From: Mucilaginibacter kameinonensis
GTDB lineage: Bacteria; Bacteroidota; Bacteroidia; Sphingobacteriales; Sphingobacteriaceae
DNA: 64,000 nt
Direction: 5' to 3'
Assembly: GCF_003675385.1 (NCBI RefSeq)
Contig: NZ_RCWZ01000004.1
Span: forward strand, 496,001-560,000
The notes beneath the pieces are model-generated. The model saw only the letters and a list, made by a program, of their open reading frames with translations. It was not told the DNA's origin and did no database searches. Of the stretch, positions 1 to 9,792 are shown piece by piece. Position 1 is the first letter of the stretch. Each line of letters begins with the position of its first letter. The position numbers were made by a program, and so were the translations under genes.

Positions 1-2625
1 ATAACCGACCCAGAATCCGTTGGTCTGTACCTGTGTTTCGATGGTGCGGTGGTCTTCCGCCTTAAATTTATCGAGATTGATCTGAGCCGGGCCGCTTTTC
101 CTGATTTTATCTATTTCGTCAAGCGTCGAGGAGATCAATTTTTCCACATTTTGAGGTGCGCAGCCGAAAGAGATATTCAGGTTAAAACGGGGAGCTGGGT
201 ATTTTACGCTTGCAACCTTAACGCCCGGCGAATACACGCCGCTTTCTTCTTCCCTTAACCTTTCATTCAGCCTGATAGCGATAACTTCCTTCAAGGCATC
301 TAATTTGAGGTTATTCTCCATATCGTAATTAAAATCGCCGGAAAAAACCAGGTTAACGGTTGCGCGCTCCTCCGTTCCTTTATAAACGGTAGCGGTTATT
401 TTTCCGGGAGGCGTGGTGATGTGAAGGTCCCTGGCCTGTTCTATCCTTCCATTCGAGGGCAGCGCTCCTAAATACCGCGCCAGCATGGGCCTGACAGAAC
501 CTGTATCAATGCTTCCTGTGATAACAAAAGTAAATCCGGAAGCATCCGCAAATCTTTCCCGGTATATTGCAAACGCCCGGTCTAAACTGATCTGATCGAG
601 CTTTTTCTGACTCGGTCCGGTCCTGCGGGGATTATTGCTGCCGAGGATAGCGTTCACCGTATCCGCATAAACCTTTGACGGATCCTCTCCCCTGTTAACC
701 AAGGCTGCTTTAGACCGCGCTATAATCCCCTGAAATTGCAGGGAGTCCTTTCGCGGAGCCGTGAAATAAGCCAAAATTAAACGAAGTGCGGATTCAAAAT
801 CAGCAACAGAACTCCCGCCGCTTACACCCTGGGTTCTTTCGTTGATAAAAGGCCGTACATTGATTTGCTTACCTGTTAAATACCGGTTCAGTTCCAAAGT
901 ATTGAAATTGCCGGCACCAAAAGATGGAATCAAGTTTGAGGCCGCGGCAGACTGGTATTCAGCGTCGCTGTACAAAGAAGTCCCCCCATCGGAGAACCCG
1001 CTGAAAAGGATCTGATCGTTCTTAAAGCTTGTTGGTTTGAGAATTACTTTGACGCCATTACTCAAAGTTAATCTGGTAATATGGAGTTTAAGGTCTTTTT
1101 CTTCCTTCACTATTTTTCCGGCGGCCGGCAGCGCACTTAACAATTGATCAGCACTTACAGTTTCCTGATATGCCGGCATGATTTCGCTTTCAGCCTCCCG
1201 GACCCATTTCTTAAAAACAGCCTGGGCTGGTACCAAAGCTTTATCTTTTGCCGGGGCGGTGATCAGAACGTCTGTATCGCTACCTTTTGCCTCCATTCCG
1301 GCCATCGCATATAAATCAGCCAGCTTGATTCCCGGCAATTCTTTTTGGAGCAATTCATATTCGGCGGCAATACCCGGAGCTGCGGTACCACTTAAAAAAT
1401 ACTGAAGGTATTCCTTCACCAGGCTCTCCGAGGGTGTTTTATCTTTTTCTTTTAACGCGGAGGCCATCCTGCTCATGAAATTGTTTTTTGCCCGGTCCAG
1501 CTCGGCTTGTGTGAATCCTGAACGCATCACCCGGGCCTGCTCTTTCCACGCTGCTTTAAACCCGGTTTCCAACTCACCCGGCTTCGCTGTAACGGAAACA
1601 GTGTAGCAGTCAAGCCCTCCCAAAAAGGGCTCAATCCCCGCGCTTCCGCGTAAAAAAGGTGGATTCGCCTGACGTTCCAACCCGGAGAAACGGTCCCTGA
1701 CCATTGTGTTGAAAAGCTCCCTCACGAGGCTTTCCCTGTACTGGCTGGCAGTATGCAGCTGAAGTCCGATCTGCTTATGAATCACTTCGACCGTAGTGGA
1801 CGTCTGCTCCGGGTCCGTCGCGACAATGAACTGGTTCTTTCCCGTGAGTTTGACCGCATACTTCGTCCGGCTTTGTTCCTTCACGGGGTTTTTCAAATCG
1901 CTGAACCTCACCTTAACCGCATTTTCCATGGCGTCAACATTGATGTCGCCGACAATAATGATGGCCTGCAGATCAGGGCGATACCATTCATTGTAAAAAT
2001 CCCTCAGGGCTTCCGGCTTAAATGTGTTCAGGATCCCGTCGGTCCCGATAGGCAGACGCTGGGCATAACGGGAACCATTTGTCAATAAAGGAAAATAATA
2101 AGCCCTCATTCTTTCATCGGCACCTTTTCCCAACCTCTTCTCTTCCAAAACCACCCCGCGTTCCTTATCGATCTCGGCCGGGTCCAGTGTTGCGCCCTGT
2201 GCCCAGTCCCGCATAATTTGTAATCCGCGCCCGACTACTACCGGGTCATCGGCAGGCAGCGGCAACTGGTAAACCGTCTCGTCAAAACTGGTATAGGCGT
2301 TTAGGTCGGCCCCGAACCGTACACCTGATTTCTGCAGGTAATTAACCAGCTCATTTTTGGGATAATGAACGGTGCCATTGAAACTCATGTGTTCCGTAAA
2401 ATGTGCAAACCCCCTTTGCTCCTCCGTTTCGAGAATAGATCCAACCTTGTTCGCCAGGTAAAATATGACCCGTTTTCCGGGGTTCTCATTGTGCCTGATA
2501 TAATAGGTAAACCCATTGGGCAACCTGCCGGTACGCACCGCGGGGTCTAAGGGCAGGTCTTGCGCATGGGCGATACCGCATGCGCCTGCCAGGTAAAGCC
2601 AGGCGAAAATATTGCTGATTTTCAT
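1..2625 (-). CDS. M16 family zinc peptidase (PqqL-like), C-terminus beyond the window
   Basis: The reading frame starts at the ATG complementary to 2623-2625 and stays open to base 1, giving 875 residues without a stop. About 930 residues is usual for PqqL-type M16 proteins, so the last few dozen are missing. The first 21 residues look like a Sec signal peptide ending in HA/AHAQ. The inverted zinc motif HFTEH lies at residues 75-79 inside GFAHFTEHMSFNG, where the histidines bind zinc and the glutamate is the catalytic base; this is the hallmark of the family. M16 enzymes degrade short peptides inside a closed chamber, here probably in the periplasm or on the outer membrane. It is the last visible gene of the SusCD/ABC/MutS run, 18 bp after the thioredoxin gene. 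Function in peptide processing is inferred; the family assignment is firm. Confidence 0.88.
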   Translation of the reverse strand, partial: MKISNIFAWLYLAGACGIAHAQDLPLDPAVRTGRLPNGFTYYIRHNENPGKRVIFYLANKVGSILETEEQRGFAHFTEHMSFNGTVHYPKNELVNYLQKSGVRFGADLNAYTSFDETVYQLPLPADDPVVVGRGLQIMRDWAQGATLDPAEIDKERGVVLEEKRLGKGADERMRAYYFPLLTNGSRYAQRLPIGTDGILNTFKPEALRDFYNEWYRPDLQAIIIVGDINVDAMENAVKVRFSDLKNPVKEQSRTKYAVKLTGKNQFIVATDPEQTSTTVEVIHKQIGLQLHTASQYRESLVRELFNTMVRDRFSGLERQANPPFLRGSAGIEPFLGGLDCYTVSVTAKPGELETGFKAAWKEQARVMRSGFTQAELDRAKNNFMSRMASALKEKDKTPSESLVKEYLQYFLSGTAAPGIAAEYELLQKELPGIKLADLYAMAGMEAKGSDTDVLITAPAKDKALVPAQAVFKKWVREAESEIMPAYQETVSADQLLSALPAAGKIVKEEKDLKLHITRLTLSNGVKVILKPTSFKNDQILFSGFSDGGTSLYSDAEYQSAAASNLIPSFGAGNFNTLELNRYLTGKQINVRPFINERTQGVSGGSSVADFESALRLILAYFTAPRKDSLQFQGIIARSKAALVNRGEDPSKVYADTVNAILGSNNPRRTGPSQKKLDQISLDRAFAIYRERFADASGFTFVITGSIDTGSVRPMLARYLGALPSNGRIEQARDLHITTPPGKITATVYKGTEERATVNLVFSGDFNYDMENNLKLDALKEVIAIRLNERLREEESGVYSPGVKVASVKYPAPRFNLNISFGCAPQNVEKLISSTLDEIDKIRKSGPAQINLDKFKAEDHRTIETQVQTNGFWVGY

Positions 2626-2643
2626 AAAATTCGTATCAGGAGG

Positions 2644-3777
2644 CTAGCGTTTAAATAATGAGGCCAGTTTTTTATTCAACTCATCCCCGCGCAGGTTTTT
2701 TCCAATGATTTTACCATTCGGGTCAATCAGGAAATTCTGGGGGATCGCTGTGACGTTGTACAATTTGGCAGCTTCGCTGTTCCAGAATTGTAAATCGGAC
2801 ACCTGGGTCCAGGTCAGGCCATCTGCTTTGATCGCCGCGAGCCAGTCGCTCTTTTTTCCGGGCCTGTCCAGTGAAACCCCTAATACGGTAAAATTTTGGT
2901 CTTTATATGCCTGGTAAGCTTTAACAACATTCGGGTTTTCATTTCTGCAGGGCATACACCAGGAAGCCCAGAAATCAAGTAATACATACTTACCTCTGAA
3001 ACCCGCGAGGGAAACCGGCTGATCATTAACATCATTTAATGTAAAAACGGGCGCCGTTGCACCGATCTCTGTAGCATTTACCGCGGCAAGCGATTTCCCG
3101 AGTGATTTCCCGGCCATTGTATTCCTCACGCTCAGGGTAAGTCCGTTGTATAAGGGAAGCACCGTCGCCACATCGATATCCTGTCCGGCTAATTCCGTCA
3201 ATGCCAGAAGGCTGATATAAGAATCAGGGTTTTGTTTAATAAATTCCCGCTGCAGTGTTTTCCGGTCTCCCATCAGCTTATCTGCCCGCGACTGCAGGTC
3301 CCTGATAAAATCCTGGTCCTGTTTTTTTTCCGCAGGGGCTGCAATATACTCGCTGTTAAGCCGGGCAATAGCTTTTTCAGGCACCGCAATAAACTGCTTG
3401 TACTTCAGGTTGTCATCATTGAGCCCGGAGCCGCTGATCAACGCTTTTTTTACCGAATCACCCGCAGTCATGTTGATCGTCCCCTTTTCCAGATAGAAGA
3501 GGGTAAAATCCGCGGTCCGGTTCAGCTTATTTAATCCGGCTCCCTGGTGATCCAGAATGAGCTGGGCGACCAGCGGATCGGTCAGCGTACCTTTGAATTC
3601 AAAATTGCCTTTGACTACAAGTGCCGAGTCCCTGATCACTTTTCCGTCTTGCTTGTAAACGAGGTATGCCTTTTCCGGCGCACTACCTTCCCCGATCTTC
3701 GCTTTCAATGTAAAATTGCTTTGGGCCAGCAAAGGGGCCGGCAAAAAAGCGAATGCCGCTAACCATACTTTTTTCAT
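2644..3777 (-). CDS. TlpA-like thiol:disulfide oxidoreductase with N-terminal DUF4369-type domain
   Basis: A 377-residue exported protein. Residues 1-19 form a signal peptide ending in LLAQ. Residues about 20-235 resemble the DUF4369 domain that often precedes thioredoxin domains in Bacteroidota. Residues about 238-377 are an AhpC/TSA-TlpA thioredoxin fold, with WCMPC placing the redox cysteines at 274 and 277 and a cis-proline loop in TAIPQNF. Such proteins are anchored in or free in the periplasm and reduce disulfides of client proteins. The gene lies 11 bp after the second MutS-like gene and 18 bp before the M16 peptidase, so it is probably co-transcribed. A plausible job is to reduce a disulfide-containing substrate or to keep the neighbouring secreted proteins reduced; this is inference. 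Confidence 0.9.
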   Translation of the reverse strand: MKKVWLAAFAFLPAPLLAQSNFTLKAKIGEGSAPEKAYLVYKQDGKVIRDSALVVKGNFEFKGTLTDPLVAQLILDHQGAGLNKLNRTADFTLFYLEKGTINMTAGDSVKKALISGSGLNDDNLKYKQFIAVPEKAIARLNSEYIAAPAEKKQDQDFIRDLQSRADKLMGDRKTLQREFIKQNPDSYISLLALTELAGQDIDVATVLPLYNGLTLSVRNTMAGKSLGKSLAAVNATEIGATAPVFTLNDVNDQPVSLAGFRGKYVLLDFWASWCMPCRNENPNVVKAYQAYKDQNFTVLGVSLDRPGKKSDWLAAIKADGLTWTQVSDLQFWNSEAAKLYNVTAIPQNFLIDPNGKIIGKNLRGDELNKKLASLFKR

Positions 3778-3788
3778 GATGTATCTTC

Positions 3789-5162
3789 TTATTTAATCTT
3801 ATTGGTGTTTGTTAATTTTTCAGGGGAGGCATCGGATCGCTGAATTTCATTGATCAGATCGAGAATCCCCTCATTTTCAATGATGGTCATCCCATGCCTG
3901 TCTGCTGTGATCCCTTCTTTAAGCCGGTAGCTATATGTAGGCTTTGAAGCCTCCATAACCGTTGGGAGGTAGGCGAATTGGAAATTGGCACACCGGCTAC
4001 GGAGCTCCTCTCCCACTTCGGTGATATGTGTTGAAATAATAAAAAAGCTATTCCTGTTTTCAGCAAAGGCTTCGCTGATGGCCAGTGTAGCATCGTAGGC
4101 ATCTTTGACATTGGTGCCTTTGAAAAGCTCATCGAAAATCACCAACAATGTCCTTCCGGCAGCTACATCTTCAGCTACTTTTTTGACCCTGAGTATTTCC
4201 GCATAAAAATGGCTGTAGCCAAGCCCGATATTATCGGGGACATTGATCGATGAGTACAGCCCGTCTTTAACTGAAAATACCATTTCATCCGCGGCAACCG
4301 GAAATCCCATGTGCGCGAGGTAAAAGGCGATCCCCGCTGCTTTCATCAAGGTGGATTTACCCGCCATATTGGCCCCCGTCAGAAAGACCACGTTAGAACC
4401 GGTATCAGATGCCAGCTTATTACCTACTGCATTCCTGATCCCCGGGTGACGAAGTCCGCTGATATGCAGCCTGTTGCTTTCCGAGGGCAGCGCTTCTGGA
4501 TAACAAAACCCATTTCTTGCTGCGACGGCCGCTACGGCAATGTATACATCCAGCCGGTAGATCAAACTTATCAATTCGGCCATTTGCGCGCTCAGAACGC
4601 CGCGGAGCAAACGGTCATACGTGATCAGTTTCGCCAGGGATATCTCCGGGGATATATTATCTTCTTCAATGGCCAACAACAGAGAGTTCCCCAGTATAGC
4701 CTTAAATGCCGACAGCGTCTGCGAAAACGGGCCTCCGTCATCGTCCATTCCCCAAATAAAACCCTGAAATTTCCGCAAAGCGGAGACTGTAACTGTCAAC
4801 GCTTTTTTCAGTGAATCAAAGCTATCGTCTTTTGCTGCTGCCTGGAGTACCTTTTTAACCAGCAAGTTCTTTGAAACCGCCAGGATATTGCGGCTCCCGC
4901 CCGAATGAAGGTATTCTTCCATCATGGAAAACTCCTCCTCCTGCACCGGAAAAGAATAGCTCCGGGCAGTAAAGTATTCAAAAATCCCGCTGCGTTCATT
5001 AATCTGCGCTTCATTGGTCAAGGGGTTCCGGAACATTTCGTCCAGTAATTTTGCCCCCCCCGGAGTGATGGTTTCATCAAATATCCTGGCAACTGAATTA
5101 TTTTTATGCCTGCCTGGTATGTTCAGGTCATCAAGCGTCTGTTTATCTGCAAAAGTATTCAT
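3789..5162 (-). CDS. MutS-like ATPase, second of a tandem pair
   Basis: A 457-residue protein with the core/lever part of MutS (residues about 5-225) and the ABC-type ATPase domain V. Walker A is GANMAGKST at 263-271, Walker B is VIFDELFKGT with the catalytic D344/E345, and STHI near 377 is the switch histidine. It lacks the N-terminal mismatch-recognition domain with its Phe-x-Glu motif, and at about 460 residues it is roughly half the size of MutS. Its start codon overlaps the stop of the paralogous upstream gene in an ATGA, indicating translational coupling. The surroundings are transport and peptidase genes rather than repair genes, so a role in mismatch repair is unlikely. What it acts on is unknown. 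Confidence 0.85.
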   Translation of the reverse strand: MNTFADKQTLDDLNIPGRHKNNSVARIFDETITPGGAKLLDEMFRNPLTNEAQINERSGIFEYFTARSYSFPVQEEEFSMMEEYLHSGGSRNILAVSKNLLVKKVLQAAAKDDSFDSLKKALTVTVSALRKFQGFIWGMDDDGGPFSQTLSAFKAILGNSLLLAIEEDNISPEISLAKLITYDRLLRGVLSAQMAELISLIYRLDVYIAVAAVAARNGFCYPEALPSESNRLHISGLRHPGIRNAVGNKLASDTGSNVVFLTGANMAGKSTLMKAAGIAFYLAHMGFPVAADEMVFSVKDGLYSSINVPDNIGLGYSHFYAEILRVKKVAEDVAAGRTLLVIFDELFKGTNVKDAYDATLAISEAFAENRNSFFIISTHITEVGEELRSRCANFQFAYLPTVMEASKPTYSYRLKEGITADRHGMTIIENEGILDLINEIQRSDASPEKLTNTNKIK

Positions 5163-6508
5163 GGCTGTTCAGCTTTTGTTTTAGCCTTTCCGAGAATTTC
5201 CAGGATGCGCTCATTGTTGATGATCACCATCCCGTGTCTGTCTGAGGTGATCCCGCTTTCTAATTTGTAGGTATATACGGGCCTGCTGCCATCCATTACC
5301 GTAGGCAGGTAAACGAAATTGATATTGCTGCAGCGTTCTTTAAGTATTTCTCCCGCCTCGATGATGTGCGTCGAGAGGATAAACGCACAATTTGGCCGTC
5401 TGGCAAAAGCGGCTGTCAGCGCAACCGTTCCTTCGCATGCGTCACGGACATTGGTGCCCCTGAAGAGCTCGTCGAAAATAACGAACAGGTTTCTACCGGC
5501 AGCGATTTCCTTCGCGATTTTTTTCACACGTAATACTTCAGCATAAAAATGGCTGTTTCCCGACGAAAGGTCATCTGGCAGGTTGATGGTCGTATAAATA
5601 CCGTCGCGCAAAGCAAACTCCATCTTTAGCGCAGGCACCGGAAAGCCAAGGTGGGCCAGGTAAAGCGCTATGCCGATCGACTTCATGAAGGTAGATTTAC
5701 CTGCCATATTAGCGCCGGTAAGAAATACGACAGACCCCTCTGGCCCGACACTTAATTTATTGGATACAGGATCGGGCACTTGCGGGTGGAACACACCTTC
5801 CAGCAGCAGGTTATTTTGATCTGCTGATAATAGAACGGGGAGTACGAAACGCTGTTCGGTCGCGACCCTGGCCACCGACCGGAAAACATCCAGCCGGTAC
5901 ACCCATTGCAATAAGTTATCAATTTCCTTACGAAATTCAAACCGGAGAAATTGATCTGCGTCCGAGATTTCCTCAAAAGAAAGTGATGACCTGAGCAATC
6001 CGGCCCGCAACGGGCCGGACACCGATCTGTCCAACGGACTTAATATTTTCCCCAATTCGCTTTTCAGCACCTCCGGCAGGGCGACTGTGGCTTCATCGGA
6101 AATCATTGCCAGGAGATCTTTTATTAAACCCAGGGTTGCCGAGACACCCGCTTTAATATTCCGGTGCCTTGTATCCCCGGCAATAAACGTATATAATTTC
6201 CTTTTCAGGCCGAAGGGTTCATCAGGCAACCGGTATCTTTCATCCGTTTCAGCCATATATTGCTCTATCGCGTCAAGTTCACTCCCATGAAAGGGGAAGG
6301 AAAAAGGAGCGGCCTGAAAAAATCCCAGCATTGCTATCCGGTAGCGGATAGCGTCCGGATCGTTAAGCGGGTTTAAAAAAACAGCTTCCAGCATCTCCGC
6401 CCCTCCACGGGTAGCTGTATGATTGAACATGGTGAATATAGAATTCCCACCCCGTTTACCGATGATATTCAGGTCGTCAAGCGTTTGTTTGTCTGTTTGG
6501 AACGCCAT
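5159..6508 (-). CDS. MutS-like ATPase, first of a tandem pair
   Basis: A 449-residue paralogue of the next gene: both open with the same DKQTLDDLNI and share most ATPase motifs. Walker A is GANMAGKST at 265-273 and Walker B is VIFDELFRGT. As in its partner, the MutS lever/core and ATPase domains are present but the mismatch-binding and connector domains are missing. MutS ATPases work as dimers with composite active sites, so the two products may form a heterodimer; that is inference from the pairing and the 4-bp overlap. The gene starts 3 bp after the stop of the fused ABC permease gene, pointing to a common transcript with the transporter. Confidence 0.85.
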   Translation of the reverse strand: MAFQTDKQTLDDLNIIGKRGGNSIFTMFNHTATRGGAEMLEAVFLNPLNDPDAIRYRIAMLGFFQAAPFSFPFHGSELDAIEQYMAETDERYRLPDEPFGLKRKLYTFIAGDTRHRNIKAGVSATLGLIKDLLAMISDEATVALPEVLKSELGKILSPLDRSVSGPLRAGLLRSSLSFEEISDADQFLRFEFRKEIDNLLQWVYRLDVFRSVARVATEQRFVLPVLLSADQNNLLLEGVFHPQVPDPVSNKLSVGPEGSVVFLTGANMAGKSTFMKSIGIALYLAHLGFPVPALKMEFALRDGIYTTINLPDDLSSGNSHFYAEVLRVKKIAKEIAAGRNLFVIFDELFRGTNVRDACEGTVALTAAFARRPNCAFILSTHIIEAGEILKERCSNINFVYLPTVMDGSRPVYTYKLESGITSDRHGMVIINNERILEILGKAKTKAEQP

Positions 6509-6511
6509 TTC

Positions 6512-8812
6512 TTATTTCCTTTTTCTGCGGATTAATAATACCGTGCCAGAGATCAGCATCAGGCCGGGTATGACAAACAGGTAAATAACCTTCATAAATT
6601 TCACCTGAATTGCGGATACCGTTATCAGGTTATCTACCGGTGGCAGGCGCCTGGTATACAGCGGAAATTCGTTGTGCGCAAACCAGCTGAAAACAGCATT
6701 CGCAAAATCATAGTTTGCTGTTCTGATATTCGCCTGGTTCAACTCGCCGTTACTCATAAAATCGGCATCGCTGGTAACGATAATACGCTGTTCCTTTTTG
6801 CCTATCTTCCTGGTGAGCGCGAGCGCCGTAGGATAAGCACCGGACTGATCGCCGGACTTCGGGTCAAAAGCGAGTGCTGCAGAATCAAGCACCAGTTTCC
6901 CGGTGCGGTTCCAGCTCTTCTTTTCAGGAGAAACGAGCAGGGTATCCACTGCAAAACCATTATTCTTATCAAATGCCAAACCGGAAACCGCAGGCATGGA
7001 TACCGGGATATCGCCTTCATAATCATCTTTCAGCATCGGAGACAGGAGCGCACCGCCTTTTGTGATCTGCGCGGTCACCATATCCGGCGGAAAGTCTTTG
7101 CTCGGCTGCACAATGGTTCCTTCCATCAATCGTACGCCCAGCTGTTTTAAAACCTCATTGTTTAATGCTCTCTTGCTGCTTTCGGCCGCGATCATCAGGT
7201 TTCCGCCTGCATTGATATAGTTACGCAGCTTCTTCATGCTCACGCTGTCATAACCGGCTCTCCGGTCGGCAATAACAAGCACGGAGAGGTCCTGAGGGAT
7301 TTCCTGGTCTTTCAGCGCGATGGAATCGATGCTGAAACCACGGTTGATCAGCGAAGACCTGTTTGTTCTTACATTGGTTAATACCTTGTAATCCTTGCTT
7401 CCAATTTTATCGATACTCCGTTCATAGCCATCGCTTGCGAACACGATCCTCGGCGGATTGGTCATCAGGCGTTTTAAAGCGGTCGCCACTTCAGTCTCTC
7501 CCGGCCAAAAATCGTTATCGTCAAAAACACGCAGGAAGGTTGACTGACCTTTATAGCTGAGCTGCATGACCAGCCGGTTGTGCTCATCCCGCAGGTCAGC
7601 CAATTGGTGAACCTCCATCGGGGATTTGAAACGTCCGGGGTCAATCTCCAGGAACCTGGCCTTTTTGTCAAAAATTTCCTTCAGGGATTTTCCCGTGTTC
7701 ATACCCGTATTAAAGTAGGGGTCAGGAATGGCGTCGTAGTAGTAAACCCATTTTAACCGGATATTTGATTTGAACCGGAGGTAGGGTTCCCAACGGTCCA
7801 GTTCCCTGATCCGTTCCTCAGCCGCGGCCCTGCCGTATGTACCGTCAAGCAGGTTGACGTATTCGGTAACCTCAATAGGATCGGCACCGGTTTGCTTCAG
7901 CACCTCCTGTGTCTTCTGCTGAAGCGTATTACGTTTAGTGGCGGTGGCATCGTAGTAGCCGATAAATTGCTGCCTGGAGCTGAGGTAGGTCACAGAGATC
8001 CCTGAAATTATAATGAAAGCATAACCAGAGATCCTGGCTAACAAACTTCCGGCATCCCTTGCCATGCGGAGTTTAAAAATCGTGAAAGACAGAAAGATGT
8101 AAACGATCATCACGAAATAAATAACATCCCTGGTGGTCAGAAACCCTCCGAGCATCTTCACGGTCCTTCCCGGCATCGATAAACTGAAAGTCAAATCCCT
8201 CAAAAAATCTTTGTCCTGCCAGAGACTGCCGATATACGACAATAAAGCAAAAACCATAAACGTGGTGACGGCGGCCACGACCTGATAAGTGGTAAGACTG
8301 GACATAAAGAGCCCTATGGCAGCATAAGCACAAAGCAGTAAATAAATTCCCAGTAAGGCGGAGAGCAGCTGCATATAACCAAAATGATCAATAGATATCG
8401 CGCCACCGATAACAACCAGGGACAACAATCCTATCAGCACCAGATTATAATAGACCATAGCCAGGAATTTACCCAAGACGATCTGCGAGATCGTTAGTGG
8501 GGATGAATACAAGAGCTTGATGGTACCACTGCTTGTTTCCCTGCTGATCAGGCTCATGGTCACCAGCGGAATATACAGGTAAAGTGTAGAAAGCAGGTTA
8601 CTGAAGATGCCCTGCCCATTTTTGGTAAACACGTTGCTGGTCAGGAAAGAGTAGGACATTTTATACCATTCCTGCGAGCGTTGCATACCTTCTATGGCCC
8701 CGGTAAAACCATAGGCCACCTGAAAAAACAGCGCGATCATAAGCAACCATGCTATTGGGGAATAAAAAAGCAGGCTCAGTTCCAGACGTGCTATTTGAAG
8801 AGTTTTTTTCAT
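6512..8812 (-). CDS. ABC transporter permease fused to a GldG-like extracytoplasmic domain
   Basis: A 766-residue membrane protein. The first roughly 265 residues hold about six transmembrane segments of the ABC-2/GldF type, including the typical ETSSGTIKLLYSSPL loop. Residues about 290-730 form a large extracytoplasmic region like GldG, with a ThuA/glutamine-amidotransferase-like stretch (VLVIADRRAG, GGNLMIAAE). A last transmembrane helix precedes the basic C-terminus RRKRK. In gliding bacteria GldF and GldG are separate proteins working with the ATPase GldA; here the two are one chain. The ATPase gene ends 5 bp upstream. No other gliding genes lie nearby, so a dedicated exporter or a machine driving envelope work for this operon is more likely than gliding. 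The substrate is unknown. Confidence 0.83.
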   Translation of the reverse strand: MKKTLQIARLELSLLFYSPIAWLLMIALFFQVAYGFTGAIEGMQRSQEWYKMSYSFLTSNVFTKNGQGIFSNLLSTLYLYIPLVTMSLISRETSSGTIKLLYSSPLTISQIVLGKFLAMVYYNLVLIGLLSLVVIGGAISIDHFGYMQLLSALLGIYLLLCAYAAIGLFMSSLTTYQVVAAVTTFMVFALLSYIGSLWQDKDFLRDLTFSLSMPGRTVKMLGGFLTTRDVIYFVMIVYIFLSFTIFKLRMARDAGSLLARISGYAFIIISGISVTYLSSRQQFIGYYDATATKRNTLQQKTQEVLKQTGADPIEVTEYVNLLDGTYGRAAAEERIRELDRWEPYLRFKSNIRLKWVYYYDAIPDPYFNTGMNTGKSLKEIFDKKARFLEIDPGRFKSPMEVHQLADLRDEHNRLVMQLSYKGQSTFLRVFDDNDFWPGETEVATALKRLMTNPPRIVFASDGYERSIDKIGSKDYKVLTNVRTNRSSLINRGFSIDSIALKDQEIPQDLSVLVIADRRAGYDSVSMKKLRNYINAGGNLMIAAESSKRALNNEVLKQLGVRLMEGTIVQPSKDFPPDMVTAQITKGGALLSPMLKDDYEGDIPVSMPAVSGLAFDKNNGFAVDTLLVSPEKKSWNRTGKLVLDSAALAFDPKSGDQSGAYPTALALTRKIGKKEQRIIVTSDADFMSNGELNQANIRTANYDFANAVFSWFAHNEFPLYTRRLPPVDNLITVSAIQVKFMKVIYLFVIPGLMLISGTVLLIRRKRK

Positions 8813-8817
8813 AGAAA

Positions 8818-9774
8818 CTATTTGTTTTTATTTTGTTTACCGGATACTTTGGAGAGCTGCGCGAAGGTTTCATTAAGTGAATTTTTTTCTGCCATGATTT
8901 CGCTCAGCCGCCAGCCTGACCCCGCACTGGCCAGGACAATTTTTTCCGCTACGGTCTTATCTCCGTTAAAATAGATGCGGGCCTGCTTTTCGGTCAGGAA
9001 GTCGACGCGCGCGATACCGGGTATTTCCATCAGGCTGTCGGCTGCGGGGGCCTCTTCCATCGTGACCAGAAGACAATTGGGAGCGATATAGTTGTCGAAT
9101 GCCTCCATGGTATCAGAAAAGACAATACGCCCGTTTTCAATCATCTTGATATCCTTGCAGAGATATTGCACTTCAGAAAGCATATGGGTAGAAAGGATAA
9201 CGGCGTGCTCTTCAGCGATATCCCTGATCAGTGCTCTCACTTCGATAATCTGATTGGGGTCTAGACCGTTGGTAGGCTCATCAAGTACGACCAGGCTGGG
9301 GCGGTGAATGATGGCCTGCGCAATCCCAACCCTTTGTTTGTAACCGCCGGACAGGTTCCTGATCAATCGTTTACTGATATGGGAGAGGCCACAGCGGCTC
9401 TTCGCTTCATCAAGTGCGCCCGGAAGGTTCACCTTTTCAACAGACCTGATCATTGCGCAGTGCGTTAAATATTCATCTACCGTAAGATCGGTATATAACG
9501 GTGGCGTTTGTGGCAGAAAACCTATCAATTGTTTGGCTTTTTCCGGTTGTTTCCTGAGATCTATCCCGTTGATATATACATCGCCCTCGGTCTGGGTCAA
9601 TACGCCGCAGAGAATGTTCATGGTTGTGGATTTTCCGGCTCCGTTAGAGCCCAGTAATCCGGTAATACCATTTTTAACGATTTCTATTTCGATGTCGCGG
9701 ATGGCCCAATTGGAATTGTAACGGTGCGACAAACCCGTGATCCTGAGAATAGGTTCCTTATTTATAGTGGTCAT
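8818..9774 (-). CDS. ABC transporter ATP-binding protein (GldA-like)
   Basis: A 318-residue ABC ATPase of the ABC-2 exporter class. Walker A GSNGAGKST is at 42-50, the signature LSGGY at 141-145, Walker B LVVLDEP at 161-167, and STHML is the switch histidine. The C-terminal extension of about 80 residues is usual in GldA/CcmA-type subunits. It is encoded directly upstream of its probable permease, the fused GldF-GldG-like protein, with a 5-bp gap, and 18 bp after the metallohydrolase-like lipoprotein gene. It should power the permease from the cytoplasmic side. The family is certain; the transported substrate cannot be read from sequence. Confidence 0.92.
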   Translation of the reverse strand: MTTINKEPILRITGLSHRYNSNWAIRDIEIEIVKNGITGLLGSNGAGKSTTMNILCGVLTQTEGDVYINGIDLRKQPEKAKQLIGFLPQTPPLYTDLTVDEYLTHCAMIRSVEKVNLPGALDEAKSRCGLSHISKRLIRNLSGGYKQRVGIAQAIIHRPSLVVLDEPTNGLDPNQIIEVRALIRDIAEEHAVILSTHMLSEVQYLCKDIKMIENGRIVFSDTMEAFDNYIAPNCLLVTMEEAPAADSLMEIPGIARVDFLTEKQARIYFNGDKTVAEKIVLASAGSGWRLSEIMAEKNSLNETFAQLSKVSGKQNKNK

Positions 9775-9792
9775 AAGTCTGTGTTGTACCGT

